Source: Hevea brasiliensis
Lineage: Eukaryota; Streptophyta; Magnoliopsida; Malpighiales; Euphorbiaceae
Direction of reading: 5' to 3'
Length of the DNA stretch: 64,000 bases
Assembly (NCBI RefSeq): GCF_030052815.1
Contig: NC_079510.1
Coordinates: 50,868,725 to 50,932,724, forward strand
How positions within the stretch are numbered: position 1 is the stretch's first letter; every line of letters starts with the position of its first letter. Shown here in pieces: positions 26,165-44,390 of this stretch. The notes under the pieces were generated by a model. The model saw nothing but the letters and a program-made list of their open reading frames with translations. It did not search any database and was not told where the DNA came from. The translations under genes were made by a program, and so were the position numbers.

Positions 26165-28375
26165 AATTTTGAGTAAGTATGGTCAAGCTAAAGACCTAAA
26201 CTTAGCATTTTTGTGCATAACTCCCAATTTTTCTTTCATTTGTTTTAAGTTTTTTTTCTATACTCCTTATTCAGAGTTTAACATTGTTCTAATTTCCTTG
26301 TGCAGATGGGATACAATGCATTGCAAGCAAATGAGCATTAAAAAAAAAAAAAAAAAAAAAAAAAAACATTTCATGTCTTTATTTTAGTTGCTTAATTCAT
26401 TAGTGTTTTTAACTTGTTTAGTTAATATTCTGCTTGTGTTGTTTTTCCTTTACTTGAACCATTTACTTATTCAGTTTTTTTTTCCTCATAAAATACATTT
26501 TTCTTTTATGTCTTTAGTACATTGCTCACTTGCTTTGATATGCTCCTTCGGAATTTACACTTGATGGCTATATTTTTGCGCTTAACTTCCTATTTCAACT
26601 TTTTGAGTTTAATTGATTTAATGGATTCCATTGCACTGTTTCTTTTGCAATGAGTGCAGCAGCTGTCCAAATTTTATCTAATTAAATTGGCTGCACTTCA
26701 ATGAGGTAACACTTCTTATCTCAGCTTGTGTCACTTTCAACACAAGTTGTGCTATCGCTTATGCAACAGGGTAATAATTCTTTATGCACATATAGCCAAA
26801 TTATCTCATTCCTTGCAATCTTTTAACATTGAGGACAATGTTCATTCTGAGTATGGGGGAGAGGGTAAATTTTTTGCAAAAATTATTTTTTCTTGCAAAA
26901 ATTATTTTTCCTTTTTCATTTGCATATAGTGACACACTCATTACTTCATACTTGTACATATTCACATATATACACTGCATATAGCTTCATATATACTTAG
27001 TACTTAGTTGCATATAGGTTGACTATACATTTATACACTCATGCATTTCATTCATTCATTCACAATTTTTGGATTTTTAAACCAGTCTTTGAATTCCATA
27101 AGCCACTTATTCAAGCAATCCAACTTGCCTTTAGATGGTTAGTGGAATGAAAGTTCCAGCTGGGTACAAAGTCTTAAGCATTATTCTTTCTCTTACTTAA
27201 TAGCTGAAAATTAATACATTCATCTAGGTATGCAGATTCTGATTAGTTATTTTGAATTTTGAGTGTCTGGATAAGCCTTTAAGGAAGAAAATGGTCCTTG
27301 TCGTCTCACCATTCCTAGAACAAGCATCTTAGATCTTTCAAAGCGAAATTTTTAACTTGCATTTGATAAGAATATGATTTAGGCATTTCTTCATATTTTA
27401 AACCTCGCATTTAGCCTTAACCTACCTTAATTTCATTTTAACCCTTGCAAACCCCCTTGAACCTTAATTCCCTAATTTCTTTGGAACCCAAATCATTTAC
27501 CTAGCCATAAAACCTAAACACTACCACCTATCTATGAGAATAATATTTTAGCAATTAAGTGCATAAAATAAAAAATAAAAAAAAAATAAAAAAAAAAAAA
27601 ATTCGGAGGATTGAAACATCTTGAAAAGTGCTAGAGTAATTGTGAAAAGTTGAAAAGGTCACCAAAATATCCCAAAGATAATTTTGGGTGTGACATGAAA
27701 CAGGGACACATACAAAATCAAAATAAAATAAAATAAATAAGCATCAAAAGTAGTCCCTTTGTATAATCATTGTGATAAGCACTTGAGATTCATTGTGAAT
27801 TTCTTTCCTCTTGACTTCATAAAAAAAATAAAAAATAAAAAAAAAAAAAAAAAATGGATGCACTTTGAGTTTCATGATTAATATTATTCTCATATTTTGT
27901 TTACCTTATTCCCTTTCTTTGTTAACCACAATCTTACCCTATTAGACCCCATTACAACCCTTAAAAAGACCTAATGATTCTTTGAAAAATGCTTGTTACA
28001 TTAGTAGAGTTAGATCTTTTATGCTTGCATATGGGTTTGGCAATATAATCTTCCATACATTACTCACTATCTATTTGAGACACATTGGCTATTTATTTCA
28101 TTTAGGTTTGTTTTGGCACAATTGACTCTTGTAGCTGGTTGGTATTTGTTGCTTGGGTTGATTGGTTAATTCTTAGCTATTCTGTAATAGTTGAGAGTGC
28201 TTGCTTCATTCTTTGTGCTTTTGCTGGTGGGAATTTGGAATGTTGGTGGCTAGAGGTAAGTTGGTAGTTTGGATTTGTGATTTTTGTGTTTTCAAAGACT
28301 GATTCTATTCCCTTCCAAATGAGTTTTAATGAAATTTTGCTTGAGGACAAGCAAGAGTTTGAGTATGGGGGAATT
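26165..28375 (+). other. Element 2 3' non-coding region and polypurine tracts
   Basis: No ORF. Poly-A of about 27 nt at 26340-26366; further A-rich tracts at about 27566-27602 and 27820-27854. A polypurine-like copy (ttgaggacaatg..gagtatgggggagag) lies at 26828-26868. The true PPT (ttgaggacaagc..gagtatgggggaatt) is at 28341-28375, directly before the LTR. Blocks in between match the 3' region of element 1. Confidence 0.75.
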
Positions 28376-30004
28376 TGATGCATGCATTTTATATCATCAT
28401 TTAGGAGTAATTTTTGCACATAATTTACCCTTATTCATAGCTATTATTTTAGATATTAGTATATATTTAGTCAATTTTACAATTTTCACATTTCTTAGTT
28501 TAATTTTTGGAATTTATTTGTTTTGTAGGTTAAATCTGGAGAAATTTGATGTATTTTGATCAGAGTAGCCATTTGGAGGAGATTAAAATCGAATTGCAAA
28601 AATTTTGAAGTTGAAAAAAAAAAAAAAAAAATGGCCGAGAGCGACACAACCTGCAGCACAACCGAATTAGCTCATGTCGCAGGTTGTGTCGATCGTCAGA
28701 TATTCACGCCGAGAGCGACACAACCCGCGACACAACTGACTCGGCTTATGTCGTTTTTACTGGAAAATTTTTGACGTGGCATTTCCGTTACTCGACCTTT
28801 TACCTCACTTTCTCTGGATCCGTCCCCCTTTTACCCATTCTAGAACAGTCCCCTTGCCTATATACAGTGCCCTTTATCACTTTCTTTCCATAGAGAGCAA
28901 GGGAGGCATTTTTGGCAAGATTAGAAAGAGAGAAGGGAGCACTTTCTGCATCTTCTTCCAAAGACAAGGATCAAGTTTACGCACTTTTCTCGCAGAGATC
29001 CTGCAGATTTCTTGGGTTTTCTACCCTTTAGTTTACATTTCCATTATTTATTCATTTCTTCATTTGGATTTGTCTTTAAACAATGATTTGTGAGTAGTTT
29101 ATTGAGATTCTAGAGATGGGTTTGTAAATATTGATTTGTTTTGTGGTTTTGAACTGATTTAGCCATTTAAATGAAGATTGTTATATTTTGATTTATTGCT
29201 TGTGTGCTTATTTCCTTGCTTGATGAATGGGCCCTCATTAAGTTAAGTTTTAATCCTTAATAGATGGACTGAAAAGTGAATATTGGGGATGGATAATCTT
29301 GCAATAAACTTTATTTTCTTGGTGTTAGAAATAAGCTAAGAAGATTAAGGGGAACTTTCCAAAAATCAATTAGAGCATTAATTGGGTTTTTGTTAGATTT
29401 GAAATACCGTGAAAACAGGGTTTGATTTAATGAAAACCAATTTTGAGATGCTTGAAAAAGGTTTCAAAAATTTAAGAATTGATTTCCCTCAAAATTGCAA
29501 TTCTCATGTGTTTGGCTAAATTAGGGAAAAATCACATGCAAACAATATTGAAAATCCAATCTCTAGAATCAATTTATTTTTCATTGAAATTAGATATAAA
29601 TCCTCCAAACCTCATAAATAGCAATTTAAATTTAAATCCAATTTAAATCCAATTTCTATAATCACTTTATTTTTATTTTTATTGAATTTAGATTTAATTC
29701 CTCTCAATTTCATAAATAGATATTTCAAATTAATTTTTGGGTAATCTAGTTTAATTAATTTTAGTTAATTGATTGATCTAGTTTTAATTCCTCAAATACC
29801 AATTTTAATTCCAAATTTCATTTTACATCTTTAATTTTTGTCTTAATTTTAATTTTTAGATTTTATTTTTAATATCTTTTAATTTTTGTCATTCTAATTT
29901 GCTTATACTTTTATTTTCAATTTAAGCACAATTCCCTGTGGGATCGATATCAATTTTTAAAACTATACTACTGTGACCCGTGCACTTGCGGACACACCAT
30001 ATCA
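28376..30004 (+). repeat. Element 2 3' LTR
   Basis: Copy of 18873-20503 with TG..CA ends, followed by the gaacc duplication at 30005-30009. It keeps the TATA box and the 13-bp inverted repeat. Confidence 0.93.
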
Positions 30005-30009
30005 GAACC

Positions 30010-30448
30010 CCATGGCCCCATTACATCCCTAAAAAGACCTTTGATCTCTTGATGGTACTAGCCACATTAGTGGAGATAGGAGTAGGGAATTTGCCTATGG
30101 GATTGGGAAATTAGTCATTCATTCATTCAATTCCATCATTCCATATGGAGACACTTTGACTATTGATTGTTCTAGAATTCCTTTTGAGCATGACTCTCTA
30201 TTTTGATTAGTTGGTTTGGGGATTTTGAATGATAATTGACTTGATGGCTAAGCGGTGAAAGCTTGGATAAGCATTAGATTCTTTGCATTTTGAGGGATGG
30301 GTATATGGATTGTTGGTATGGCTAAAGGTGTGTTAAGTTACTTTAATTGGTAATTTTCATAACTCTTTGGATAAGGCACCCCTAAAAACTTTGCATCACA
30401 TTTTAAAGTTTGCTTGAGGACAAGCAAAAGCTTGAGTTTGGGGGTATT
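30010..30448 (+). other. Element 1 3' non-coding region after element 2, with PPT
   Basis: Continues element 1 from 18867. Ends with ttgaggacaagc and gagtttgggggtatt, the polypurine tract that primes plus-strand synthesis, abutting the 3' LTR. The order of words parallels 27945-28375 of element 2. Confidence 0.85.
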
Positions 30449-32059
30449 TGATGCACATATTTTGCATAGTCATTTAGGTCTAATTTCACAATCATTTTAT
30501 TTGGTTATTAGTCATTTTTAGCTAATTTCATTAGTTATTTAGTTAGTTTTCCATAATTGTCAACTTTGGATTAATTTGTAATTTTTGCTTTGTTTTGTAG
30601 GAAAAATGGTGTTTTTGAAGGACTAAAGAGAATTTTGCCATTGAGGAGTGTCTTCTACAGCAAAAAGATGCCAAAAGCAAGTTTTCAAGCTAAAATATGC
30701 ATAGACCAAACTGTGCATAACTTGCCGCATAAGCTATGCAGTTCTGCATAAGGAGGAAGAACACTGTTCCAGAACCAGCCGAAATGTGCATAAGGAGACT
30801 GCATAGCTTATGCACATTCTCACCTCCCTTATGCAGATTCACGAAATTGTGCATAACCTATGCACCAAGTCATGCAGCTTCGCATAAGTGACCCAGAACA
30901 GTAAAATCGCATAAGGGATCGATAACTTATGCACCCACTTATGCGATCCCATAAAGAGTTCATTAATGAGTCAGAAGATTCCCTTAATGTATTCCTCCTA
31001 GAACATACTATTTTAGGGCTCCATGTCAGAAAAATGCTATATATAGTCCCATTTTCTCATTTTAGAAAAAAGGCAAGGAGCAAAGAAAGAAAGGAGGAGG
31101 CTAAGCAGAATTTGAGGAGTCATTTTCACCTTCCACACCATTTTTAACCAAGATTTGCAGATTTCTTCCTTCCTTTACATTTTTCCACATTTCTAGTGTT
31201 TAATTTCTTACTTCTTAGCTTAGATTAAAGCTTTATTTCCATTTAAACTCATCATAGCTTGTAAGCATTATGGATAGTGAGTAGTTTACTTTTGATTCTG
31301 GAGTAAGGGTTGTAATATTTGAGATATTTTGTGGATTTTGATTGGGTAATCCATATTTTGTGGTCTTAATGAGTTTTATTCATTTCTTGTATGCTTAATG
31401 ACATGCTTAATGTAGGATCCCATTGAGTAATGTTCTTAATCCATGGTTGAAGCACCGAAAGGAGAAGGCCTTGTGATAGATAATCATGAAAATGAACATA
31501 AGTAACTTAGACCTAGAAATAGGCTAAGGATTAAGAGGATTCACAGATTAATTAAGGAACTTAATGGGTCTTAATTAATTCTAACTCCACGAAAGTAGGA
31601 TTAGTTTGATTAAGGCACTCTTTGTCTCACTCGAAAGGGAATTCAAAGGATTTAAGAATTAATCTCCTTAAAACTCATAAGTTTCATAAGATTGGACAAC
31701 CAATTTAAAATCCCAAAATAGCTCGAATATGAAACCCCGAACTCCGGAATCATCTTTTTACCATTGTTAATTTCTAATCGAATTTAATCATTTGCCAATT
31801 TAAATATTGCCATATCTGAACTTGCTTATTTCTATTTGATGCAATTTTAGTTTAATTAATACATTTTTGAATAGAATATTAATTTTGCACATTTAGATTT
31901 CATACTCCATTACCCATTAATTCATCATTTTAATCTCATAAATACTTCAATTTAGTCAACTTTTATATCGAAAATTCAATCATTAACACAACTCCTCGTG
32001 GGATCGATATTTTTCTATACTACTTGTACGACCCGTGCACTTGCGGTTGGGACGCATCA
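30449..32059 (+). repeat. Element 1 3' LTR
   Basis: Copy of 6325-7924; ends gacgcatca before gggta (32060-32064). TATA box at 31038-31045. The GCATAAG word cluster spans about 30700-30950 and looks more regular here than in the 5' LTR. Confidence 0.93.
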
Positions 32060-32064
32060 GGGTA

Positions 32065-34783
32065 TTATCGTGGATGAATTGTGAGTTTATAAACATTTTT
32101 TTTTTTTTTTAAGATATTGAATTCCAACTTCACACTTTCCTCATTATTTACTTAAGGTCAAGATATTGGTTAATTAGAATATACTAATTGATTAATTACT
32201 ATAAATTATTTGATACACTTAAAGTGATATTATTTTATTTACATAAATACAAAATTTATTTATCTTTATAATTTGTAAAAGACCTCACTATAATCTTATT
32301 AGTAGATGTACTTATAAGATGTTTAACTTACCTTATTAAAATTAGTTTAGTGTTTAAATTAATTTAAATTTATAAATATTTAATATTTAAAGAAATTACT
32401 TATTTAATAAAAATACTTACACATAAGTGATTAATAAGTGGTTGATATGTTTGATATACTTATTTATAATTATAGTAATTATAAATATTAAAATGAGAAG
32501 TTGGTTTTTCTAACTTTTATGTATAATTAAAAATTGTTATAAATAAATAAGTTAATTTAATTTTTTTTTTAATTTATATGTTAATTTGATTAGTTTCTAT
32601 ACTAGGATGAACACCCTCTTAAGCATAGTTATAGTTAATGCTTGAAATCAAATTGTAACAAAATTGAATCAATAGAATCGATCAAAATTCTTACTTAATC
32701 AAAATCATTTTGAATTGGATTGAGAACAAATTGGATTGATTTTGATTGGTTTGATTTGATCTCAAATCAAAAAATAAAATTTCCATTTTTTAAAAGTAAT
32801 TTGTTAAAAAAAAAAATCTGATCAAAATTGATTAAATGAAGTAAAACTGAATCAATATTAAAATCAAGATCAGAACCGAGAAAACCTTTCTATTGGATCC
32901 CAAATCTCCAACTTCTAAGATCAAAACTGTCCGTTTGGTTTCAATTAACGCTTAATCTGACAGCGTCCCTAGGTGCACCCAACAATTTATTGTTGGCATT
33001 GTTGCGTATGGAATGGAAGTAATAACGCCAACAACGTCCGTCACTCTGCTACGTGCAAGACTTGAGCTAAATAAAGGATACTTCCAATTTTGCTTTCCTT
33101 CGTGCAAAGGTAATAATAGAAAGAGTTTTTCTTTTTTTTTTTAAATCCCTCTTTTGACCAAGGGTCAAAGTGCCAATTTATATTATATGAATAATAATAA
33201 TTGTATAAAATTGTATTTATATATTTTTAAATTTTAAGAAATTTTCTAGAAATAATTGAATAAAGCAAGTGAAGCCACTTCAATTTAGTTGTAGTCGTGA
33301 GAATGCATAGTCTTTGTATTGATGACCGTTCTGACCTCTGAATCCTTTTTAATGAAGTATTCAAAATTTCTAAATAAAATTATAATTCCATAAGCATGGG
33401 TAGAAAATTAAGGCAGGCAAAAAGAAAAAGACGTGAAAGAAGGATTAAGTTTTGTCAAGAAAAAATGAGGGCCTTCCGAATATAACGGTTATAGCTTCTT
33501 TAGGTTCGAGGTCCAAAGTTACAGGTTGATCGTCCTCGATTTAATCTAACTTTATAAGAAGAGACTTATTATTGAGTTCGAAATGATATCTAATAGGCTG
33601 AATAATAGGACAATTCATTGTCGCCTCTCATTACAATTCTAAACAGAGATAATATTTAGTCATCATACTAGTACAAGACTTCAAATCAGAATTAGAACAA
33701 GATTATCCTACTTGATTAACCACCAGGCTACCATGCTTTATAGAAAATAAAGATTAAGTTATGACACTAATCAGATATTAAAGTATGCATAGATGAGTCA
33801 TAATTCAACAGATTTACTTTGAGTTGATAAGAATGAGAATTTTCTTATTGTATTAATTAAGATTTGATTTTATTGAATAATATTTTTAAAATTATTTATA
33901 TTAAATACACTGAATCCAGAATATACTTTTAATCCTTTACCCAGTTGGCTTAGGGTTCACGGTGGTTTGGGTTTGGCTTTACTTTGTCTTAGTTTGGGCC
34001 TTGGTTTGCATTGGTCTAAACTTTGAAACTTTCTCTGTGTAGTGAGCTTTGAACCGTGGAATTGTCCTTGTTTATTTCAATTACATAACCTCTGTTTCGG
34101 TTTAAAAAAAAAATTATAATACCTGTAGTACATTATAAATATTCATTAATCAAATATATAATACTTAAAATATTTTGTAATAAAGAATAAAATTATCCGA
34201 TTAATACCAAAAAAAAAAAAAAAAAAGCGAATGTTGAGAGTTAAAGTCAAGCTTTTGGCTAAATAGTCAATCCAAGTCAGATAAAAAAAAGAGAAATAAT
34301 TTAAAATTCTTGATTCATGGGTGGAAAATTCTTATCTGGCGGATGGCAGGGTCTACCGGGTGGCTCATTTACTAATCGGCGTAGCTTAGTGCAACAGTTT
34401 ATGGGTATGGTGGGCCTGTCTGCTTGATTTGTTGACTCATAAAACAGCCCATCGAAAGTAAAGAGAGAGCCTGTTAACTAAGGGAGCTTCCAAGTTAAGG
34501 TCACCGTTGGTCAATGCGGGTCCAGGCTGGGCAGGTTTTGTTTATTTTCCTTTTTCAAGTAGGTCTGGTTTCCCCACTTGCCATATCTGTTTTGCTTCGC
34601 AAATACAGTCAGTTCCACGTATTTTCTTGTCAATCCTTTCAATTCTTCAAGATTTTCCTATTTTTGTAAAGGTTTTGCTTCCTTGTAAAATTTTCTTCCA
34701 TGTTTGGTTGCACATCAATTTGTCTCTAGTTTTTTAAAAATAGGGTACTTTCTCTGGGGTGTAAAACTCAAAATCTCCAAAGA
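32065..34783. other. Spacer: displaced upstream DNA of CRK B and 5' flank of the kinase pseudogene
   Basis: Strongly AT-rich with poly-A/T tracts. Before the insertion of element 1, the first part would have adjoined CRK B at 6319. Around 32640-32880 it has words of the attgaatt/gattgattttg type. No coding region, RNA gene or terminal repeats could be supported. Confidence 0.45.
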
Positions 34784-36163
<1,380 letters not shown>

Positions 36164-37104
36164 GAGGAGAAAAGAAAAGAAACGTTTGCTTCTGCAGTCC
36201 AATTCCAATTTAATTTTAATTATTTTAAATTTAATTAATTTCGATTAGATTTTAATGTTGAACTATAAGCGGTCCAATTTCAAACAGGATGATGTAGTTT
36301 TATGTGTGATTTGAGAAATATGTAGTCAATACACTTCTATTAGGATCCAAAGATCATTGTCTTTCAATAGCTCGAAATTGAATTCGATTAATTTTTTTCA
36401 ATTCCACCCTGACACTGATTTGTGGGAAGTGAGAATGGAAAGACCTTTTCCTTGCCCCAAAACTCCATAACTCGTCTGCACGATGATATATTATTATTTT
36501 TTATTAAAAAATAATTTATTTTTATATTTTATATATTTAAATATTATAATTTTCACAAAATATATAAATATATTATTAAAATTTACATTTCTAATTATAT
36601 TTTATTTTTTAATAAATAAATTTATATTACATACTAATAAATTAAAACAAAAAAATAAAAAGAAAAAATTCTCCACTTAGAAATCCACCTCGCCTCGCAC
36701 TGCACCCCGGCCGAAAATGCCTGTCCCAATCCTGAATTCCTGTGAGGCGGAGATGGAAGGAGCGATCCTCGCCCCTAATCCGCTCCATTGCCGTTCCTAT
36801 CTTTGAATTTGACCTTTTCGTCCCGCTAGGACTCCAAAGTATGAGCCGTACAGTAAGCCCAACCAAAGCATAGTTCATGAATAATCCAACTTCAAATGAA
36901 ACCCCTCGTTTGTAAAAGTGCTCTTAGGATGGATCATGTAAAATTTCAAGTCCACAAGCCCCTGCTTGCTTGTGAGAAGAGAGATCATGGATCATGTGTT
37001 CCATGAACCAAAGGAAATCTATATGTTCTTATTATTGATAACTGAGAAACAGAACTGGGATAAAAATTTAATAGCATCTATAGAATTACATCACAATCAC
37101 ACCA
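36164..37104. other. Spacer between the kinase pseudogene and CRK C
   Basis: AT-rich DNA with a GC-richer island at about 36670-36840 that has no recognisable ORF. The end near 37105 should contain the CRK C 3' UTR. Confidence 0.45.
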
Positions 37105-40465
<3,361 letters not shown>

Positions 40466-42321
40466 TTATTCTGGTGAACAAATCGCCTATTATTGCTCTT
40501 TCAATAATGAATGTTTTCCAACGTCTTACGAGTGAGGGCTGCAATGAATTCTCTTCTTGCAGTTGCCATATCATTTTATAACTAAGATTCTACACCACGT
40601 AACCTAGTAGAGGAAAGTTTCCAAATTGGAAAATTGACTAAGATATCCCATCATCACTCTTCATTCATCAGGCAAAAGTCCAAATCAACGGGAAAAAAAA
40701 TGTAACCTCTGAATAATCAATGGAAAGAAATATGAGCGTGATAGTTGTTAGGATTCGAGAAAGAATACAATGACATAGCAAATCTTTTCTCTTTCTAATT
40801 GAAATTTCTAAGCAACTAGAAAAAATTGAAATATTATTACATATTCGGAAATAATTTTTTTTTTCATTCACATAAATAGAAATTTTATTTTTTATAATTT
40901 ATTAAAAAATATACCTGTGTATATATGAGTGTAAAAAATATTAAAATTTTATATAATGGACATACAAAGGAAATTTAATGCAAGAAGTAAAATATCTACT
41001 CTCTTACTAAATTAATTTTCAAGTCATCATATTCTCTCTGGCAGCAGCAGCTCACCAGCAACATGTATAAATTATATAATCTTAAACAATTTTTTATATA
41101 ATCTTAAACAATTTTTACTTTTTTTTATTATTTAATTTTCAATAAATCAATTATTGGCTTTAATTATATATATGATTAAGAATTTCAATTTTATTCTAAA
41201 ATTTTCTTTTGAGAAGGAGAAAGTTGATTTTTTTTTTCTTAAGCTCTTTTTATTTGAAGAAACATAGTTTCCTTATTTTTTTGTGTTTGGGAACGTTTAA
41301 GAAATTTAATCAAAGAAAAATAAGTTATTAGTCGAAAGAAAATAAATTATTGAATAAAGAAACATAACTTAAAAATAAAGGAAAATGACTTCTAATTTTC
41401 ACAATACTTGACTTGATAGATTTTGTAAATAATGACATAAAGCATTAGGCATACGTCAAACAATAGAAAATATTTTTATCTTAAAAAATATTATTTATAA
41501 AAATATTTTTCACATATAAATTATATTTTATGAAATAAACAGAGCCTTAAATATGATAATTACATATCTTTAAAATTTGTATATTAATTCAAATTTCGAT
41601 ACATATTAATATATTTATCATGAAATAATTTGATTAGACATATCAATAATGATATTATATATTTTTCTTTTCTTTAAAAATTCAAAATTTTTCACTATAA
41701 CATTAAACATTATAACTAATTCTTTGATTTCCTAAAAAATATTAAAAAGATGTCAAGAAAATATACCCATACAAAATTTTAAATTCTAAATTAAATTATA
41801 TTTTTTTTTTATCTCATTATAGATGAACTTTTTTGTCATTAACATAAGGTTTTATATAAATTTTTGGAAATATCATAATTTATAGAGCAAAGCCTTTTTA
41901 AATTAATTTATGGATATTTTAAAAATATTTTTATTACTTTCACAAGTTTGCTTCATTCATGATGCTATATATATATTATTAATTATACATTATTATAGAT
42001 ATAAATTATGGAGTTATAATTTATATTTTAGACCTATTTTTGAAGAATGTATTGTTATTTTTATTTTTATTATTTTATTTATAATTTTTTGGTAAGAATC
42101 TTAAATTAATAATTTATAATACACATAATTTTAAATATTTTTTATTTTTAATATAATAAAATAATTATTATTTACAAAACTTTGATTTTCTCGATGTTTT
42201 ATTTGTATATATTAACTCTGTAGTATTAGAAAATTTAACATGATTTTTTTTTAATAATATTAAATTTCTATATTATAAATAAACATTGAAATACTTGAAT
42301 TGATTGAGAAGAAGAAAGTTT

Positions 42322-42325
<4 letters not shown>
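40466..42325. repeat. CRK C upstream region, tandem unit 1
   Basis: Starting near 40585 (caccacgtaacctagtagagg), this AT-rich stretch recurs in diverged form from about 42390 and again, partly, from about 44400. Matching blocks include ttggaaaattgacta, aatcaatggaaagaaatatgag and gaaatttctaagcaactag, then tcattatagatgaac (about 41815) and aataaacattgaaatacttg (about 42280). It includes the probable promoter of CRK C. No ORF. Confidence 0.65.

Positions 42326-42379
<54 letters not shown>
42322..42379. repeat. AT dinucleotide microsatellite
   Basis: About 27 uninterrupted AT repeats at the junction between the first and second tandem units. Confidence 0.95.
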
Positions 42380-42381
<2 letters not shown>

Positions 42382-44390
42382 CTAATACTCTCCACCACGC
42401 AACCTAGTTGAGGAAAGTAATTTTCCAAGTTGGAAAATTGACTATGGCATCCCATCATCATTTCTTTATTATTCATCAGGCAAAAAGGTCCAAATCAATG
42501 GAAAGAAATATGAGAGTGATAGAAAGAGGACAATGAAACATAGCAAATCTTTTCCAAACTTGGGGAACCTCCCTCTTATTGAAATTTCTAAGCAACTAGA
42601 AAAAAATTTGAAATTTTATTAGATAATTCAGTAATAATATATTTTTTTATAATTTATTAAAAAATATACATGAGTACATATGAGTATAAAGAAAATTAAA
42701 ATTTTATATAATGGATCCACATAAAAATCTCTTGAAAAAAAAAATTAATGCGAGAATTAAAATATCTAGCCAAATTTGCGACTCATTATATAATCTTAAA
42801 CAATTTTTACTCTTTTTTTTATACATATTATGATTAAATAAAATTTCAAATTTATTCTTAATTTGAAATGTATAATTTGCTTGAATAGGTCAATAACGTT
42901 AAGGAATAATTTATTGAATTTAAAATTCATATTACTCTTTTGAAAGATTATTAGTTTTTAGGTTAAAAAAGAAAATAAAAATATTATTAGGTTAAATATA
43001 TTCATGATCCAAAATACTATCTCATTATGGATGAACTTTGTCGTCCATTATCATTGATATAAGGTTTTGTACAAGTTTTTTGAAATATCGTAATTTATAG
43101 AGAAAGGCTTTTTTTTTTTAAATTAAATTATGGCGGCCTTTCTTTTTATATAAGTAATATGATATATTAACAATATTTTTATTACTTCAAAAGTTTGCTC
43201 CATTCATATATGTATTATATATTATTATAGATATAAATTGTAGAATTATAATTTATATTTTAGACTAATTTTTGAAGCATGTATAATTATTTTTATTTCT
43301 TAATTATTTCATTTATAGTTATTTTATAAAATTATTAAATTTATAATTCATAATACACATAAACTTTATATAGTTTTAATTTTTATTTCTAATATATTAA
43401 AATAATTATTATTTACAAAACTTCCATTAATAGTAATATGATTTCATTCTCGATGTTTTATTTGTATCCAGTAACTCAGTAATATTACAAAAACTAACAT
43501 GATCTTTTATTTTTTAATAATATTAAATTTCTAGTATTATAAATAAACATTGAAATAATTAAATTGGTTGAGCAGAAAAAAGGGTTTTTTTTTTATTAAT
43601 TTTATTATAATAGCCTAAATAATTTTTAATGAATTTAGAATATTTACATTATTAAAATTATAAAATTTCAAAATTAGAAATTATAATAGAATTTTTAATG
43701 TAATTAAAATTATTATTAAAATAATATAAAATTTTTAATTTATCTTGATTACGAAATGAATTTATTAAGCCATAGATTTTGGTTTATATCATAAACTATT
43801 GTTGTTCAAAGATATCAGCTACAAATTAGCAATAAATCAGCAGCAAAGATTGGTCGCTAATCTTCACATGTCATATCACAATTAGCGACAATTTTAGTAT
43901 AAAAATATTTAATTAATCTTAATTAGAAATTAAATTCATTTTGCGACAAATTTAGTTTTTAGCATAAACTCTTATTGTTAAAAGATATTAACAAATGATT
44001 AACAACAAATCAACGAGAAATATTCATTGCCAATTTTTTATGTCATATTAATTAATTTAAATTTTTAGACATATTAATTTATTTGGTATTAAATAATTAA
44101 ATGAGATGTATAATCAATAATAAGATTGATAATTTATTAAAAAATAATGAGACACCATCGTATTCATTATGAATTGTGAGAAATCTTGATAATAAATATC
44201 AAAATTATAATTTATTAAAAAAGAAAATAATGAGTAATCTATCAAATCATAAAAATTTAAAATATTAAAAAAATTATAAAATATTTTCAGTATACTAATT
44301 TATAACATATCATACTCTTACAAAAATTTAATTATTTCATAAATTATGAAATATGAGTTTTATATATAAAAAAAAAGGAGCAAATGCTCT
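42380..44390. repeat. CRK C upstream region, tandem unit 2
   Basis: Repeats the order of unit 1 (caccacgcaacctagttgagg; ggaaagaaatatgagagtgatag; tcattatggatgaac at about 43020; aataaacattgaaataatt at about 43540). It has an additional ~0.8 kb AT-rich tail (43590-44390) absent from unit 1. No coding content. Confidence 0.65.

Larger units (their letters stand above)
18873..30004 (+). mobile_element. Element 2: Athila-like Ty3/gypsy retrotransposon nested in element 1
   Basis: Total length is 11,132 bp. LTRs at 18873-20503 and 28376-30004 begin TGATGC and end ATCA, flanked by gaacc. It has a degenerate tRNA-Asp PBS, a long gag-pol with two frameshifts, no env-position ORF, and a 2.2-kb 3' non-coding region with a polypurine tract. 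Flanking element 1 sequence resumes at 30010, which proves nesting. It is the younger of the two insertions. Confidence 0.94.
6325..32059 (+). mobile_element. Element 1: Athila-like Ty3/gypsy retrotransposon, interrupted by element 2
   Basis: Two LTRs of about 1.6 kb (6325-7924 and 30449-32059) begin TGATGC, end CATCA and are flanked by matching gggta. The PBS matches tRNA-Asp. The gene order is gag, protease, RT, RNase H, integrase, a long non-coding stretch, then an env-position ORF, which is the Athila layout. Element 2 sits inside its 3' non-coding region. Without element 2 and one duplicated 5-mer it is about 14.6 kb. Coding parts are broken by many frameshifts, so it is non-autonomous now. 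Confidence 0.92.

Noticed and set aside
41910..42095. ORF in the CRK C upstream repeat
   Set aside because: It is an AT-rich chance frame dominated by Ile/Phe/Leu/Tyr codons and is not conserved in the second tandem unit.
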